A DNA stretch of 64,000 bases from an uncultured Tateyamaria sp. (GCF_947503045.1 NZ_CANNCF010000005.1:227088-291087), one strand, 5' to 3'. Shown: positions 1-9,311, counted from the stretch's first letter. Numbers and translations are program-made. The notes: generated from the sequence alone by a model not told the origin.

Positions 1-798
1 TACGGCGGGCAACCCTTCGGGCACCATGGCAACCGACAAGGACAGGCCGGTCATCACCATTTCCGTCAGATCACGGCCCAGCCAGATGCCAAGCCCGGCA
101 ACCGCTGCCGCGACCAAAAGCGCCGCAATCCCCAGTTGACGCGCCAGATGCCCAAGCTTGATTTGCAGATTGGTTGTCTTGGTCCCGACCGATCCCGTCA
201 AATGCGCGATCTTGCCAAATTCAGTGGCGGGCCCTGTTGCGGTGACGCACACTTCTGCCCGCCCGGACGTGACGGAGGTGCCTGCAAACACTTCGGCATG
301 TTCGGGCGCGACCCCTTTGGAGACTGGCACGGATTCCCCGGTCAGCACGCTTTCATCGATCGACAGGTCCGCGGCGTGCAGCACGCGCGCATCTGCGGCA
401 ACCTTGGTGCCCGGTGTCAGGATCAGGATGTCGCCCGGTACGATGTCGCGGGCGGCGACAATCTGCTCGCGACCATCGCGCAGGACCAGCGCCTGCGGCG
501 ACAGCATCTCGCGCAAGGCGCTCAGCGCGGTTTCGGCCTTCCATTCCTGCACAAAGCCGAGGCCCGCATTCAGCACCACGACCAATCCGATGGTCAGCGC
601 GTCCACCCGTTCGCCAAGGGCGACGGCGACGGCCGCTGCAATGATCAGGATCAACACAAGAAAGCTCGAAAACTGGCGCAGCAGCACCCGCAAGGGGCCT
701 GTCTGTTTCACCTTGGGCAATTCGTTCCAACCATGCACGCGCCGGGCTGCAAGCACGTCAGCGTCGGTCAGTCCGGTGGGGAGTTGCGTATCGGCCAT
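1..798 (-). CDS. Cation-transporting P-type ATPase, N-terminal part (cut by window edge)
   Basis: The 266 visible residues are the N-terminus of a P-type ATPase that pumps cations across the inner membrane; the rest lies left of position 1. In order there is a short N-terminal cation-ATPase domain, a first membrane hairpin (about residues 43-85), the actuator domain with its TGES loop (about residue 153), a third membrane segment and the PEGLP motif of the fourth, where the window ends. PEGLP suits P2-type (Ca/Mn-like) pumps rather than heavy-metal CPx pumps. The phosphorylation DKTG site is outside the window. It is divergent from the phasin gene, with an FNR-type site in between, so low-oxygen control is inferred. 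The substrate cannot be told. Confidence 0.88.
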   Translation of the reverse strand, partial: MADTQLPTGLTDADVLAARRVHGWNELPKVKQTGPLRVLLRQFSSFLVLILIIAAAVAVALGERVDALTIGLVVVLNAGLGFVQEWKAETALSALREMLSPQALVLRDGREQIVAARDIVPGDILILTPGTKVAADARVLHAADLSIDESVLTGESVPVSKGVAPEHAEVFAGTSVTSGRAEVCVTATGPATEFGKIAHLTGSVGTKTTNLQIKLGHLARQLGIAALLVAAAVAGLGIWLGRDLTEMVMTGLSLSVAMVPEGLPAV

Positions 799-857
799 TC
801 TGCATCCTCTGCGCGGGAAGTGTTGATGCAGGTATCGGCAACAATCACCACCGCTGA

Positions 858-871
858 TTGAGCCATGTCAA
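858..871. promoter_or_regulatory. FNR-type binding site (TTGA-N6-TCAA) between ATPase and phasin genes
   Basis: TTGAGCCATGTCAA fits the TTGA-N6-TCAA core of Fnr-family boxes, with two outer mismatches to TTGAT-N4-ATCAA. Its centre is about 66 bp upstream of both divergent start codons (798 minus, 932 plus). Two more such sites occur within 7 kb. Confidence 0.55.
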
Positions 872-931
872 AGCACGCAGGTATGGGCCGCATATGATCG
901 TCGCATGTCACCACAAACCGGAGGACCAGAG

Positions 932-1270
932 ATGGCCGACAAGTCACCAACCGAGGACAAGTCACCGACGTCCGATGCGCCGTTCAACGCGATCACGCAG
1001 CTTCAGGAGGCGGGATTGGGCAGTATGATGGGCATGGGCACAGCATGGGCGGAGGCCATCAGCGACATGAGCGCCGAGGTGGCCCATTTCGTGGCCGAAC
1101 GGATCAAGGAAGACGTGAAAACCCAGCATCAGATTCTGCATTGTCAGAACGTGGCAGACCTGCAGCACATTCAGGCGCAATTCATCCAGAAAGCGATGGA
1201 TCAGTATCAGGCCGAAACCGGCAAACTGGTGGAGATGGGCACCAAGGCCTTTGCACCCAAAAAGAACTGA
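932..1270 (+). CDS. Phasin-like PHA granule-associated protein
   Basis: A small (112 aa), hydrophilic, mostly helical protein with an Ala/Gln/Met-rich amphipathic body and the hydrophobic spacing of Phasin_2 proteins, which coat polyhydroxyalkanoate granules. No signal peptide or membrane segment is visible. An in-frame ATG lies at 905, but GGAGG at 920-924 is correctly placed only for the ATG at 932. The convergent neighbour is a PHA synthase, which supports the phasin call. An FNR-type site lies 67 bp upstream. Assignment rests on composition and context. Confidence 0.72.
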   Translation: MADKSPTEDKSPTSDAPFNAITQLQEAGLGSMMGMGTAWAEAISDMSAEVAHFVAERIKEDVKTQHQILHCQNVADLQHIQAQFIQKAMDQYQAETGKLVEMGTKAFAPKKN

Positions 1271-1279
1271 GCGCTGCGG

Positions 1280-2926
1280 CTATCCAAGAACGTGACGACC
1301 CGGCGCGGCCCCCAGTGTTTTCTGGGGGGCCGCCGTTTGCGTTCGTTCATTGCTGTGCTGTTGCAGCCATCCCGCCCAGTGAGGCCACCACGACCCGTCT
1401 TGCGGGCTGTGAGCGTCATACCATTTGGGTGCGGTGATGTGCGCATCGCCTTCGGCCTTGTGCCCGCTGCGGAAATGGCGACCCTTGTGGCCGGGCTCTG
1501 AAAGGATGCCGCCATTGTGCCCGCCATTGGTCAGAACAAATGTGACGTCGGTGTCGCTCAGCAACGCCAAACGGTACACCGACGTCCAGGGCGAGACATG
1601 ATCGGTCTCGGTTGCGACGCAATAGATATCCGCGCGGATGTCGCTCAGGGCCACCGCCTTGCCATCCACCTTGAACCGCCCCTTTGCCAGATCGTTTTTG
1701 AGGAACAGCCGGCGCAGATATTCGGTGTGCATGCGGGCAGGCATCCGAGTTGCATCGGCGTTCCATGCCATCAGCGGATTGTCCGCCGTGCGTTCGCCCA
1801 GCAGATAGTGGCGGATCACCCGGCTCCAGATCAGGTCATTGGAGCGCAAGAGCTGGAACGCACCGGTCATCTGGTCCGCTTTCAGATAGCCGCGCGTTGC
1901 CATCAGGTCCTCAAGAAACGCCACCTGACTTTCGTTGATGAACAGGCCCAACTCGCCGGGTTCGGAAAAATCCACCTGCGCGGCCAACAGGCTGACGCTG
2001 GCCAGGCAGTCATCCCCGTCGCGCGCCAAAGCCGCCGAGACAATCGACAAAAGCGTACCGCCCAGACAATAGCCAGCAGCATGCAGGCGCGGATGCCCGA
2101 TGTCCTTGATATGCTGGATGGCGGCGCGCACGCCGAGGTCGACATAGTCCTGCAGGGACAGGTCTGCGTCCGCCTCGTCCGGGTTTTTCCAGGACAGGAT
2201 GAAAACCTCGAACCCCTGATCGCGCAGATAGGCAACCAGCGAGCGTTGCGCCGTCAAATCCAGAATATAGAATTTCATGATCCACGCGGGCACAATCAGG
2301 ATCGGTTCGCGATGAACGATTTCTGTGGTCGGGCGGTAGAGGATCAGCTCGACCAGCGCATTGCGCATCACCACATCCCCGGGGGTCGTGGCCAGATCCT
2401 TGCCAACTTTGTGACGGCCCGAGGTGCGTGGCGCTTTCGCCAGAAGACGGTTGAAATCCTCCATCCAGTAACGCGCCCCGCGCAGCAGGTTTTGCCCCTG
2501 TTCCTCTTGCGTGCGTTTTCGGACCAGCGGGTTCGTCGCGGCAAAGTTGGCAGGGGACAGCATATCAAGCCATTGGCGTGCTGCGAAGTTCACGATGCTG
2601 GCGTGTTTGGGGTCCACGCCGTGCACATCGGTTGTGGCGGCATCCCACCAGTTTTGAGTGGCCAAAAAGCCTTGCGCCAAATGGGAATAGGGAAAGGCAT
2701 CCCATGCCGGATCGGCAAACCTGGGATCGCTGCGTTCTTGCGGTTCTGCACCTTCAAGGGCGAGTTTGAGCAATTCAGCCTGTTTTTCCGGCGATCCAGC
2801 AATGTGCAGCCACCAATCCAGATAAGCCGTCGCAAGGGCTGAGGGTGAAAGCCCTCCGGTCAACTGCGCCAGCGCCGCATGCCATTGCGCGTCAAGTCCG
2901 GCAGGGCGGGCTTGATCCGCACTCAT
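1280..2926 (-). CDS. phaC: Class I-type poly(3-hydroxyalkanoate) synthase
   Basis: A 548-aa alpha/beta-hydrolase-fold enzyme that polymerises hydroxyacyl-CoA into PHA. The N-terminal PhaC domain covers about residues 60-230. The lipase-like box G-Y-C-L-G-G gives the nucleophile C287, and D442 (DHVSPW) and H470 (GGHNGG) complete the triad. Length is typical of class I PhaC. Its ATG overlaps the stop codon of the upstream adaptor gene (ATGA at 2923-2926), so it is translationally coupled to an ABC exporter operon, which is not the usual phaC context (phaA/phaB/phaR). It may therefore be a second, low-oxygen synthase rather than the main one. Confidence 0.9.
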   Translation of the reverse strand: MSADQARPAGLDAQWHAALAQLTGGLSPSALATAYLDWWLHIAGSPEKQAELLKLALEGAEPQERSDPRFADPAWDAFPYSHLAQGFLATQNWWDAATTDVHGVDPKHASIVNFAARQWLDMLSPANFAATNPLVRKRTQEEQGQNLLRGARYWMEDFNRLLAKAPRTSGRHKVGKDLATTPGDVVMRNALVELILYRPTTEIVHREPILIVPAWIMKFYILDLTAQRSLVAYLRDQGFEVFILSWKNPDEADADLSLQDYVDLGVRAAIQHIKDIGHPRLHAAGYCLGGTLLSIVSAALARDGDDCLASVSLLAAQVDFSEPGELGLFINESQVAFLEDLMATRGYLKADQMTGAFQLLRSNDLIWSRVIRHYLLGERTADNPLMAWNADATRMPARMHTEYLRRLFLKNDLAKGRFKVDGKAVALSDIRADIYCVATETDHVSPWTSVYRLALLSDTDVTFVLTNGGHNGGILSEPGHKGRHFRSGHKAEGDAHITAPKWYDAHSPQDGSWWPHWAGWLQQHSNERTQTAAPQKTLGAAPGRHVLG

Positions 2927-4134
2927 AACTGCGACCTTTCCACGAGGGACACGCCTGCCGTGATCTCGTCGCTGGGGTGGGTGATGACGCGTTCACCGAC
3001 CTCCAAACCGTTTATGACCTGAACCATCCGGTCATTGCGCCGCCCCAGCGTCACGGCGCGCCGTTCGGCCACGCCCTCGACCGCGACGAAAACCGCCCAG
3101 CCCTCGTCAGACGGAAACACCGCGCTGAGTGGCACCTGTAGCGTATCTTCTGCGCGCCACTCGATGATGCGCAAAAAGACCGAAAACCCGTCGCCCAGAT
3201 TGGGCCGTTTGTCGGCAGGCGTTGTCATCAGAAAATAGGCATCCACCCGCTGTTCCTCGATCCCCAATGCCGAGACTTTGGTGCGGGCCTTTGGATCAAT
3301 CCGGTCCAGTGTCGCATGCAAAACCTCCGTACCTCCCCAGCGTTCGACATAGGCCTGCGCGCCGGGACTGAGCCGCACCGCGTCGTTTGACAGGATATCT
3401 GCGACCAGTTCGAGCTCTTGCGGATCGCCGATACTGACCAGTGGCGTGCCGATGGACACGGGCCGTTCGCTGATTGCAGCAACCGACAGGACAACGCCAT
3501 CGCTGGGTGCCCGAACCTCGACGCAGCAGCTTTCGCTTGCAGCTTGAGGGCTGTCGGGCAGCATCAGGGTCGCCCGCGCGCGTTCAATTGCGCCATCCGC
3601 CATCTGAATGCGGGCCTGCGCTGCCTCGATGGTCGCATTGGCCACCGCAAGTCGCTGCGCGTCGTCCTCAAGCCGCGTGAGGGATGCCACGCCGCGGGTG
3701 ACCAGGGCCTCGGTTCGGACGAACTGGGACTGGGCAAAACGGGCTGTTTCCTCGGCCTGTTTCAAATCCGCCTGCGCGACGTGGCGCGCGGCCATGGCCT
3801 CTTGTAATGCTGCCTCGGCCTGCAATTGCGCGCGGGCGTCCAGCAAGGCGGATGAGGCCGGGCGCACAACGGCAACCACCGTTTCACCACCCTGCACCAG
3901 ATCCCCTTCGGACACAGGCGAGCGCAGTGCGGTGCCTGAGATCGGCGAGGCCACCTCGAACAGATCACGCACCTGGCTTTGACCTTCGGCGTTGATTGTC
4001 ACCTCGAGCGGGCCTTTTGTGACCGTGGCCAGATCGATTGGCACGGGATCCTCGCGAAAGCTGACATAGGACAACCCGGCCACAAGCGCGACGCCAATGC
4101 CGATCAGGACAGTTGTGCGGGTGGAATAAGACAT
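2923..4134 (-). CDS. Periplasmic adaptor (HlyD/MacA-like) of an ABC exporter
   Basis: This 403-aa membrane-fusion protein has one N-terminal membrane anchor (about residues 8-26), a biotinyl-lipoyl-like half, a long coiled-coil hairpin (about 90-190, rich in Ala/Glu/Gln) and a C-terminal beta-barrel region. Such adaptors connect MacB-like permeases to an outer-membrane channel. It follows the permease gene by 4 bp and overlaps phaC. No outer-membrane channel gene is nearby. The exported substrate is unknown. Confidence 0.85.
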   Translation of the reverse strand: MSYSTRTTVLIGIGVALVAGLSYVSFREDPVPIDLATVTKGPLEVTINAEGQSQVRDLFEVASPISGTALRSPVSEGDLVQGGETVVAVVRPASSALLDARAQLQAEAALQEAMAARHVAQADLKQAEETARFAQSQFVRTEALVTRGVASLTRLEDDAQRLAVANATIEAAQARIQMADGAIERARATLMLPDSPQAASESCCVEVRAPSDGVVLSVAAISERPVSIGTPLVSIGDPQELELVADILSNDAVRLSPGAQAYVERWGGTEVLHATLDRIDPKARTKVSALGIEEQRVDAYFLMTTPADKRPNLGDGFSVFLRIIEWRAEDTLQVPLSAVFPSDEGWAVFVAVEGVAERRAVTLGRRNDRMVQVINGLEVGERVITHPSDEITAGVSLVERSQL

Positions 4135-4138
4135 CGGG

Positions 4139-6511
4139 TCACTCCCTTGTTTTCATGACAGAAACCAGATCGAGACGGTCAAGCCGTCGCCGCACGATCA
4201 TCACCGAGACAAAGGCGGCGCACAGCACGACAAGACTGGCAGTTGTGAAGGTTGCAGGCCTGAGCACCAGCGGGATGCTATAGAGGTCACTGGTGAAACT
4301 GGTGGACATCAGCTGCGCGATCCAGGCACCGATCAGCCAGCCAAAGGGTTGCGCGATCAGGGCGATCAGCATCATCTCTCCGATCAGAATGTAGCTGACC
4401 TCGCCACGGCCAAAGCCAAGGATGCGCAGGCTGGCCAGTTCCCGCGCGCGCTCGGACAACTGGATGCGGGCTGCGTTGTAGGACACACCAACGGTGATCA
4501 GCACGGCAATACCGATGTAGATCGTGTTCATCACCACGATGTTCTGCTCAACCGTATCCTGAAAGGACTGGCGGTTCTCGTTCATCTCGACGAGGCCGCT
4601 GATCTCCGGTGTGTCCTTGATCGCTGCATGCAGTGCTTCGATCCGGGTGTCATCCAGAGTGACGTTCACGATCGAGACGCGCGGCGCCTGTCGAAACATC
4701 GCGTTCATGGACTCAAAGTCCATATAGGCCCCTAGCCCGAAACGCAGTTCGACCAGGTCCACCACCCGCAACGCAAAAGTCTCGCGACGACCGCTCAGGA
4801 ATTCGACCTCGATGCTGTCACCGGCCTGCACGTCCAGATGCGCGGCCAAACGATAGGACAGGACAATCCCACCGGGCGGGACATCGATTCGGCGGCCGTC
4901 TGCATCCAGCACCCGGCTCAGATCGTTGCCGGGGCGGCGGGATTCGACGGCTGTGCGTTTGGTGCGGTGACCGTGGCGCAGTATGGCAGCGTGAGCTTGT
5001 TGGCCTTCTGTTTGCAAAACGCCGGGCAAGTGGCGCACGTTTTCCACGGCGGCCTCGGGCACGTCCTGCGCAAACAGCACCATCACGTCCTGCCGGTTGG
5101 TTTGATAAAACGCCAGATCGACGATTTCATCCAATGCATCATTGATGAACGTGGCCGCAATCACCGACGCCACCGCGAGGGCCAGACCCAACGATGTCAG
5201 AAAACTGCGCAGTGGCCAGCGCAGCAAGGAACGCAGGATCATCACGGTGGATTGCGCCAGCCGCATCCGCGCCATTGCCACATCAATGAACGAGCGTTTG
5301 AATCGGGGCGGGGCCGGGGGCTGCATCGCGATCGCAGGGGCAAGTTTGGCCGCCTTGAGGGCCGCCTGGGCCGCGCCAAGGCTGGTGGTGAACAACCCGA
5401 CCAGACCCGCAGCGGCGTAGACCCAATAGGACACTCGAAAAATCACGAATGGAAAATTGAAGAATTCTGCGTATTGGGCCGCCGTATCGCGGGCAAGTAT
5501 CGTGCCTGCGATCCATCCGACGCCAACGCCGACAACGGCGATCAGCCCGGCCAGCATCAGGAAGTGCAGGCAGATCTCGGTGTTGGAATAGCCGATGGCC
5601 TTGAGCAGGCCGATCTCGCTGCGTTCCAGCGCGATGATCCGGCCCATGACCATGCTGACCAGAAACGCCGAGATGCCAAAAAAGATCGGTGGCAGGATCG
5701 CGGCCATGCCCTTGAGCTGATCGATCTCGGCATCCAGAAAGGCGTCAGACTGATGTGTGGATCGGTCATAGGCACCAAGGCCTCCGAACGGTTCCAGCAG
5801 GGTATCAAGCGCATCAATCGCCGGGGCCGTCTGCATCCCCGCAGCCAGTGACAGCGAAACGTCGTTGAAGGCCCCGGTCATGTCATAGGCCGCCGCCGCC
5901 GCGCGTTCGGGCATCCAGATGATCCCGAACACTGCATTGTCGGGCATCATCGCGCCTGGGCCGATGGTGTAGATGAATTCGGGCGACAACACGGTGCCGA
6001 CAATGGTCAACTCGCGTTTCTGGCCACGCAAATTGGCGCTGAAACTGTCACCCTCAACAAACCCGTTGGCCTGCGCAAAGGGAGCGTTCACCACAATCTC
6101 GTCCGTGCTGAGCGGATCGGGAAACCGACCCGAGACCAGCAGAGGAACATTCAGCACAGGATCAGCGGTTTCGGGATAGGACAGGATGTGCCCCACGGCT
6201 GTGCGCGTACGGCCCGGGATATCAAGGATCGCTTCGCCCGATATCCGCGCCTCAACGCCCAGCACCCCATCGATCTGAGCAATTTCCGACAGAAGGGACA
6301 AGGGCGCGCGTCGGGCCACGGCAAAGACGTCCGCAAATCGGTTGCGCTCGTAATAGGCGGTGCGCGTTTCCGAAAGCGCGGTGTACATACCTACAGAGGT
6401 CAGCAAGATTGCCACACCACATGCCAGGACCAGCGCAATGGCAAGCGCCTGTATCCACAATCGCTTGAAATCGCGCAGCAATTTACGGTCTATGGCCTGC
6501 ATCCCGCTCAC
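4139..6511 (-). CDS. ABC transporter permease with two FtsX domains
   Basis: This 790-aa inner-membrane protein has an N-terminal membrane segment (about 15-40), a periplasmic MacB-like core (about 40-260), an FtsX domain (about 265-390, several membrane helices), a second periplasmic part and a second FtsX domain at the C-terminus. The duplicated FtsX layout is that of type VII (MacB/LolCE-like) transporters acting on periplasmic or lipid-like substrates. The GTG start at 6511 overlaps the stop of the ATPase gene (GTGA), indicating coupling. It works with the ATPase upstream and the adaptor downstream. Confidence 0.88.
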   Translation of the reverse strand: MSGMQAIDRKLLRDFKRLWIQALAIALVLACGVAILLTSVGMYTALSETRTAYYERNRFADVFAVARRAPLSLLSEIAQIDGVLGVEARISGEAILDIPGRTRTAVGHILSYPETADPVLNVPLLVSGRFPDPLSTDEIVVNAPFAQANGFVEGDSFSANLRGQKRELTIVGTVLSPEFIYTIGPGAMMPDNAVFGIIWMPERAAAAAYDMTGAFNDVSLSLAAGMQTAPAIDALDTLLEPFGGLGAYDRSTHQSDAFLDAEIDQLKGMAAILPPIFFGISAFLVSMVMGRIIALERSEIGLLKAIGYSNTEICLHFLMLAGLIAVVGVGVGWIAGTILARDTAAQYAEFFNFPFVIFRVSYWVYAAAGLVGLFTTSLGAAQAALKAAKLAPAIAMQPPAPPRFKRSFIDVAMARMRLAQSTVMILRSLLRWPLRSFLTSLGLALAVASVIAATFINDALDEIVDLAFYQTNRQDVMVLFAQDVPEAAVENVRHLPGVLQTEGQQAHAAILRHGHRTKRTAVESRRPGNDLSRVLDADGRRIDVPPGGIVLSYRLAAHLDVQAGDSIEVEFLSGRRETFALRVVDLVELRFGLGAYMDFESMNAMFRQAPRVSIVNVTLDDTRIEALHAAIKDTPEISGLVEMNENRQSFQDTVEQNIVVMNTIYIGIAVLITVGVSYNAARIQLSERARELASLRILGFGRGEVSYILIGEMMLIALIAQPFGWLIGAWIAQLMSTSFTSDLYSIPLVLRPATFTTASLVVLCAAFVSVMIVRRRLDRLDLVSVMKTRE

Positions 6512-7215
6512 CAGACAATCTCGGATGGGGCGAGGCGCGTCTCGTTCTCACGGACTTCGCTGATCTTGCCGTCCTGAAAAAAGATCACCCGATGCGCCAT
6601 GCGCTGGATTTCGGCGTTGTGGGTGATGACGACCGTGGTCGTGCCAAAGCGTTCGTTGATGTCGCGCAGCACCTCCAGCACCTGCACGCCCGTGGTGCTG
6701 TCGAGCGCGCCCGTGGGTTCATCGCACAGCAGGATTTGCGGGCGCTTGGCAATGGCGCGCGCGATGGCAACGCGCTGTTGCTCGCCGCCAGACATCTCGG
6801 ATGGAAAGTGGTCCATCCGCTTGCCAAGCCCGACGAGGTTCAGCGCCTCTTCGGCGGGCATCGGATTGGGGGCCACATCGGTGACCAGTTGCACGTTTTC
6901 CCGCGCGGTCAGACTGGGCACGAGATTGTAGAACTGGAACACGAAGCCGACGTGATCGCGCCGGTATTTCGTTAGCCCGCGGTCGGGCAAATCGGTCAGT
7001 TCAATGTCGTCAAACCAGACACGCCCATCGGTGGCATGATCCAGACCGCCAAGGATGTTCAGAAGGGTGGATTTTCCACTGCCCGAGGGGCCAAGCAAAA
7101 CGGCCAACTCACCCTTGTAGAGTTCCAGATCGACACCGGCCAAGGCGAACACCTTCACCTCGCCGGTGTCATAGACCTTGGTGATGCCTTGGGTTCTGAA
7201 AATAACGTCGGACAC
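6508..7215 (-). CDS. ABC transporter ATP-binding protein (MacB/LolD-type)
   Basis: The 235-aa ATPase energises the FtsX-type permease encoded downstream. Walker [10 protein letters not shown], signature [14 protein letters not shown] and Walker [12 protein letters not shown] are all intact. A longer GTG start at 7233 exists, but AGGAG at 7222-7226 is 6 nt before the GTG at 7215, which I prefer. It is first gene of a four-gene coupled operon (ATPase, permease, adaptor, PHA synthase). An FNR-type site at 7264-7277 is centred about 55 bp upstream. Confidence 0.9.
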   Translation of the reverse strand: MSDVIFRTQGITKVYDTGEVKVFALAGVDLELYKGELAVLLGPSGSGKSTLLNILGGLDHATDGRVWFDDIELTDLPDRGLTKYRRDHVGFVFQFYNLVPSLTARENVQLVTDVAPNPMPAEEALNLVGLGKRMDHFPSEMSGGEQQRVAIARAIAKRPQILLCDEPTGALDSTTGVQVLEVLRDINERFGTTTVVITHNAEIQRMAHRVIFFQDGKISEVRENETRLAPSEIVW

Positions 7216-7263
7216 AAATTTCTCCTGTCGCACCCTCCCTTAGAGGCCGTCGCAGGCGGCCAA

Positions 7264-7277
7264 TTGATTGATCTCAA
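7264..7277. promoter_or_regulatory. FNR-type site upstream of the ABC exporter-phaC operon
   Basis: TTGATTGATCTCAA matches TTGA-N6-TCAA and differs from the ideal TTGAT-N4-ATCAA by one base. It lies between the flavodoxin stop codon (7280) and the ATPase start (7215), centred about 55 bp upstream of the latter. Confidence 0.55.
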
Positions 7278-7279
7278 TT

Positions 7280-7786
7280 TTAGACGGCCTTTGCGTCCGG
7301 CGCCTCCAGCTCAGATAGAAACGCCGCAATTGTGTGGCCCTCCACTCCGGTGCCTTCGGCCGAATTCGGCAAGGTGGCAGTGGCGACAAAGGGACGCCCA
7401 AGGTCGGATGCGCCAACTTCGTAGGCCTTTTCCGGTGGGGAATGCGCGCCCGAGGTCAGGAACAGGGACACGGCCTGCGGCAAATTGGTGCCCGCCCGCA
7501 GCAGGGCGCGCAGCGGCACGGCAGGGTAGGAGGTCCAGACCGGCCCCACCAGAATGACATGGCGATACGTGGTGAGCGTGGAAAAGAATTGCGGCCCAAG
7601 CACGCAGTTTTGCCGCAAGCTGTCGTAACCTGCGCGCATGTAGCCGAAAATCCGCCCCTCATAGGCCGGTGCGGTGATTTCCACCTGTTCGGCCTTCAAT
7701 TTCTCGGCCAGTTTGGTGGCCAGACGCTTGGAATGACCAGAGCGTGAGTAAAAGGCAACGCAGGTATCAGGGGACGTGTTGGGCAT
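7280..7786 (-). CDS. Flavodoxin-like protein
   Basis: This 168-aa protein has a flavodoxin fold: strand followed by the FMN-phosphate loop YSRSGHSKRLA at about residues 9-19, a central VGPVWTSYP segment typical of flavodoxin_4-type domains (about 85-93), and a third loop FLTSGAH. It probably binds FMN and moves electrons in the cytoplasm. An ATG at 7810 exists; I chose 7786 because an AAAGG-like site lies at the right distance. It is divergent from a Crp/Fnr gene, with a perfect FNR box between them, so oxygen-responsive expression is likely. Confidence 0.78.
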   Translation of the reverse strand: MPNTSPDTCVAFYSRSGHSKRLATKLAEKLKAEQVEITAPAYEGRIFGYMRAGYDSLRQNCVLGPQFFSTLTTYRHVILVGPVWTSYPAVPLRALLRAGTNLPQAVSLFLTSGAHSPPEKAYEVGASDLGRPFVATATLPNSAEGTGVEGHTIAAFLSELEAPDAKAV

Positions 7787-7842
7787 GGGTCGACCTTTCG
7801 TTTTTGCCATCCAAACCTTGGCCCAGGGAACGGTGCGACCCT

Positions 7843-7856
7843 TTGATAAAGATCAA
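7843..7856. promoter_or_regulatory. Perfect FNR box (TTGAT-N4-ATCAA)
   Basis: TTGATAAAGATCAA is an exact match to the palindromic FNR consensus. Its centre is about 56 bp upstream of the Crp/Fnr start (7906) and 63 bp upstream of the divergent flavodoxin start (7786). The neighbouring regulator carries the E-x-x-S-R recognition helix that reads this site, so autoregulation or control by an unlinked Fnr is possible. Confidence 0.8.
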
Positions 7857-7905
7857 TCAACACCTCCCGATTGCGCGCAAAGTCACCGACAACGAGGATC
7901 AAGAC

Positions 7906-8574
7906 ATGCTCACTGATTTCACATGGCGGCATCACTTTCCTGGCCTTGCGGGTCTGTCCGCTGAAGTCTCTGACCTGCTCGACAAACGCGCGGTGATGGC
8001 GTCCGTCAACAAAGGTGTGGCGATATTCGGGCCCGGGCATCCGGCTGAAAACCTGTTGCTTCTGGTATCCGGCACGGTGCGCGTGCAGCAGCTTTCGGAG
8101 GCGGGTCGCGAGATTGTGCTCTACCGCGTGCATGCTGGCGAAAGCTGTGTTCTGACCACGGCCTGCTTGCTGGCGTTCGAGGATTATTCGGCCGAAGGCA
8201 TCGCCGAGACGGATGTCGAAGCTGTCCTGATCCCGCGCGACACCTTTGACGAATTGATGTCCGTGTCCAAGGCGTTCCGCGCCTTTGTCTTTGAGGCGTA
8301 TTCGAAACGGATCACCGATCTGTTCATGGTGATCGAAGAGATCGCGTTCAAACGCATGGACATCCGCGTGGCTCAAAAATTGCTCGAATTGCAGGATGCG
8401 GACAATACGCTGCACCTCACGCACCAGCAGTTGGCGGTCGAATTGGGCACAGCGCGAGAGGTGATTTCGCGCCAGTTGAAGGAGTTCGAGCGGCGCGGTT
8501 GGGTGGCTCTCAGCCGTGGCGCAATTGAGTTGCGTGAAGCCGCAGCGATCGAACGTTTGTCAAACGCGCCATGA
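7906..8574 (+). CDS. Crp/Fnr-family transcriptional regulator
   Basis: A 222-aa regulator with an N-terminal cyclic-nucleotide-binding-like beta-roll (about 10-115), a dimerisation helix (about 115-145) and a C-terminal winged HTH (about 150-215). The recognition helix TAREVISRQL contains the E-V-I-S-R pattern that in FNR reads TTGAT. The N-terminal cysteine cluster of oxygen-sensing Fnr is missing; only two Cys occur, at about 77 and 83, so a 4Fe-4S sensor is unlikely and it may sense NO, redox or another signal. ATG 7906 is preferred over upstream in-frame starts because of the GAGG at 7894-7897. Confidence 0.87.
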   Translation: MLTDFTWRHHFPGLAGLSAEVSDLLDKRAVMASVNKGVAIFGPGHPAENLLLLVSGTVRVQQLSEAGREIVLYRVHAGESCVLTTACLLAFEDYSAEGIAETDVEAVLIPRDTFDELMSVSKAFRAFVFEAYSKRITDLFMVIEEIAFKRMDIRVAQKLLELQDADNTLHLTHQQLAVELGTAREVISRQLKEFERRGWVALSRGAIELREAAAIERLSNAP

Positions 8575-8589
8575 ATGCGCGGCCTACGG

Positions 8590-8604
8590 TGTGACATTAT
8601 CACA
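8590..8604. promoter_or_regulatory. Crp-like palindrome TGTGA-N5-TCACA
   Basis: TGTGACATTATCACA is a 15-bp inverted repeat in the gap between the Crp/Fnr gene and the DUF2892 gene, centred 65 bp upstream of the latter's ATG. Canonical CRP sites have N6, so this is either a variant Crp-family operator or chance. Confidence 0.4.
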
Positions 8605-8661
8605 GACGGGCTGGTCCGCTTTGGCGCAACATGCAACTGAAAAAGAGGAAAGGACCCAAAC

Positions 8662-8874
8662 ATGATTGCCAATCTCGGACGCCCCGACCGCCTGATCAGA
8701 GCCATCCTAGGCCTTGTGCTGATCGTTTTGCCCCTGTTGAACATGCCCGCCATCTGGTCCAGCGGTGCGCTGGCCTATGGCAGCATGGGCGTCGGTGCGA
8801 TCCTTGTTCTGACCGCGCTGGTCCGGTTTTGCCCGCTCTACCGGATCGTCGGTATCTCCACCTGCAAGCTCTGA
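8662..8874 (+). CDS. DUF2892 inner-membrane protein
   Basis: A 70-aa protein with two membrane helices (about 10-28 and 34-54) and the N-terminal NLGRPDRLIRAILG signature of DUF2892 proteins, which resemble the membrane part of YgaP. A Cys lies in the C-terminal FCPLYRIVGISTCKL segment, as in members that travel with rhodanese and sulfur-transport genes. AAAGAGGAAAGG precedes the ATG. It is first of a run with two YeeE/YedE proteins, which points to inorganic sulfur handling. Confidence 0.85.
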   Translation: MIANLGRPDRLIRAILGLVLIVLPLLNMPAIWSSGALAYGSMGVGAILVLTALVRFCPLYRIVGISTCKL

Positions 8875-8877
8875 GTG

Positions 8878-9309
8878 ATGGAGACATCATTTACACCACT
8901 GGCCTCCCTGGCGGGGGGTGTTCTTATCGGTCTGGCCGCCGTGTGCCTGATGCTGTTGCGCGGGCGTATCATGGGGGCGACGGGCGTCCTGGCGGGCGTG
9001 ATTTGGCCCGCGAGCCGATACGACTGGACATGGCGCGCAGCCCTGCTGGCAGGCATGTTCACCGGGCCGTGGATCTTTCGCGCACTGACAGGCGCGTTGC
9101 CTGTGATCGATGTCCCGTCCTCCACGCCGCTGCTGGTTGTCGGCGGATGTCTGGTCGGCGTCGGCGTAACCTTGGGCAGCGGTTGTACTTCGGGTCACGG
9201 GGTCTGCGGCATGGCGCGCCTGTCGCCCCGTTCATTCGCGGCAACGGCCACCTTCATGCTGAGCACGGGGCTGACGGTCTACGTGATCCGCCATCTGTGG
9301 GGAGGATAA
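8878..9309 (+). CDS. YeeE/YedE family sulfur-transport protein (first half-size unit)
   Basis: This 143-aa membrane protein has four to five hydrophobic helices and the motif GSGCTSGHGVCGMARLSPRS (about 98-117), whose Cys residues mark YeeE/YedE (TsuA-like) channels that pass thiosulfate or sulfide-derived sulfur. Full YeeE proteins are about twice this size, so this and the next gene look like a split transporter. A GTG at 8875 directly precedes the ATG I chose; it lies 3 bp after the DUF2892 stop. Confidence 0.85.
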   Translation: METSFTPLASLAGGVLIGLAAVCLMLLRGRIMGATGVLAGVIWPASRYDWTWRAALLAGMFTGPWIFRALTGALPVIDVPSSTPLLVVGGCLVGVGVTLGSGCTSGHGVCGMARLSPRSFAATATFMLSTGLTVYVIRHLWGG

Positions 9310-9311
9310 GC

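Noticed and set aside
1302..1334. GC-rich hairpin between phasin and phaC as a terminator
   Set aside because: It lies inside the 3' coding part of phaC and lacks a T-run, so termination is doubtful.
1517..2842. Long open frame (441 codons) on the plus strand opposite phaC
   Set aside because: It is a shadow of the PHA synthase frame; Cys/His/Gln-rich translation with no domain.
4838..5851. Long open frame (337 codons) opposite the FtsX permease
   Set aside because: Antisense shadow of a clearly recognised membrane protein.
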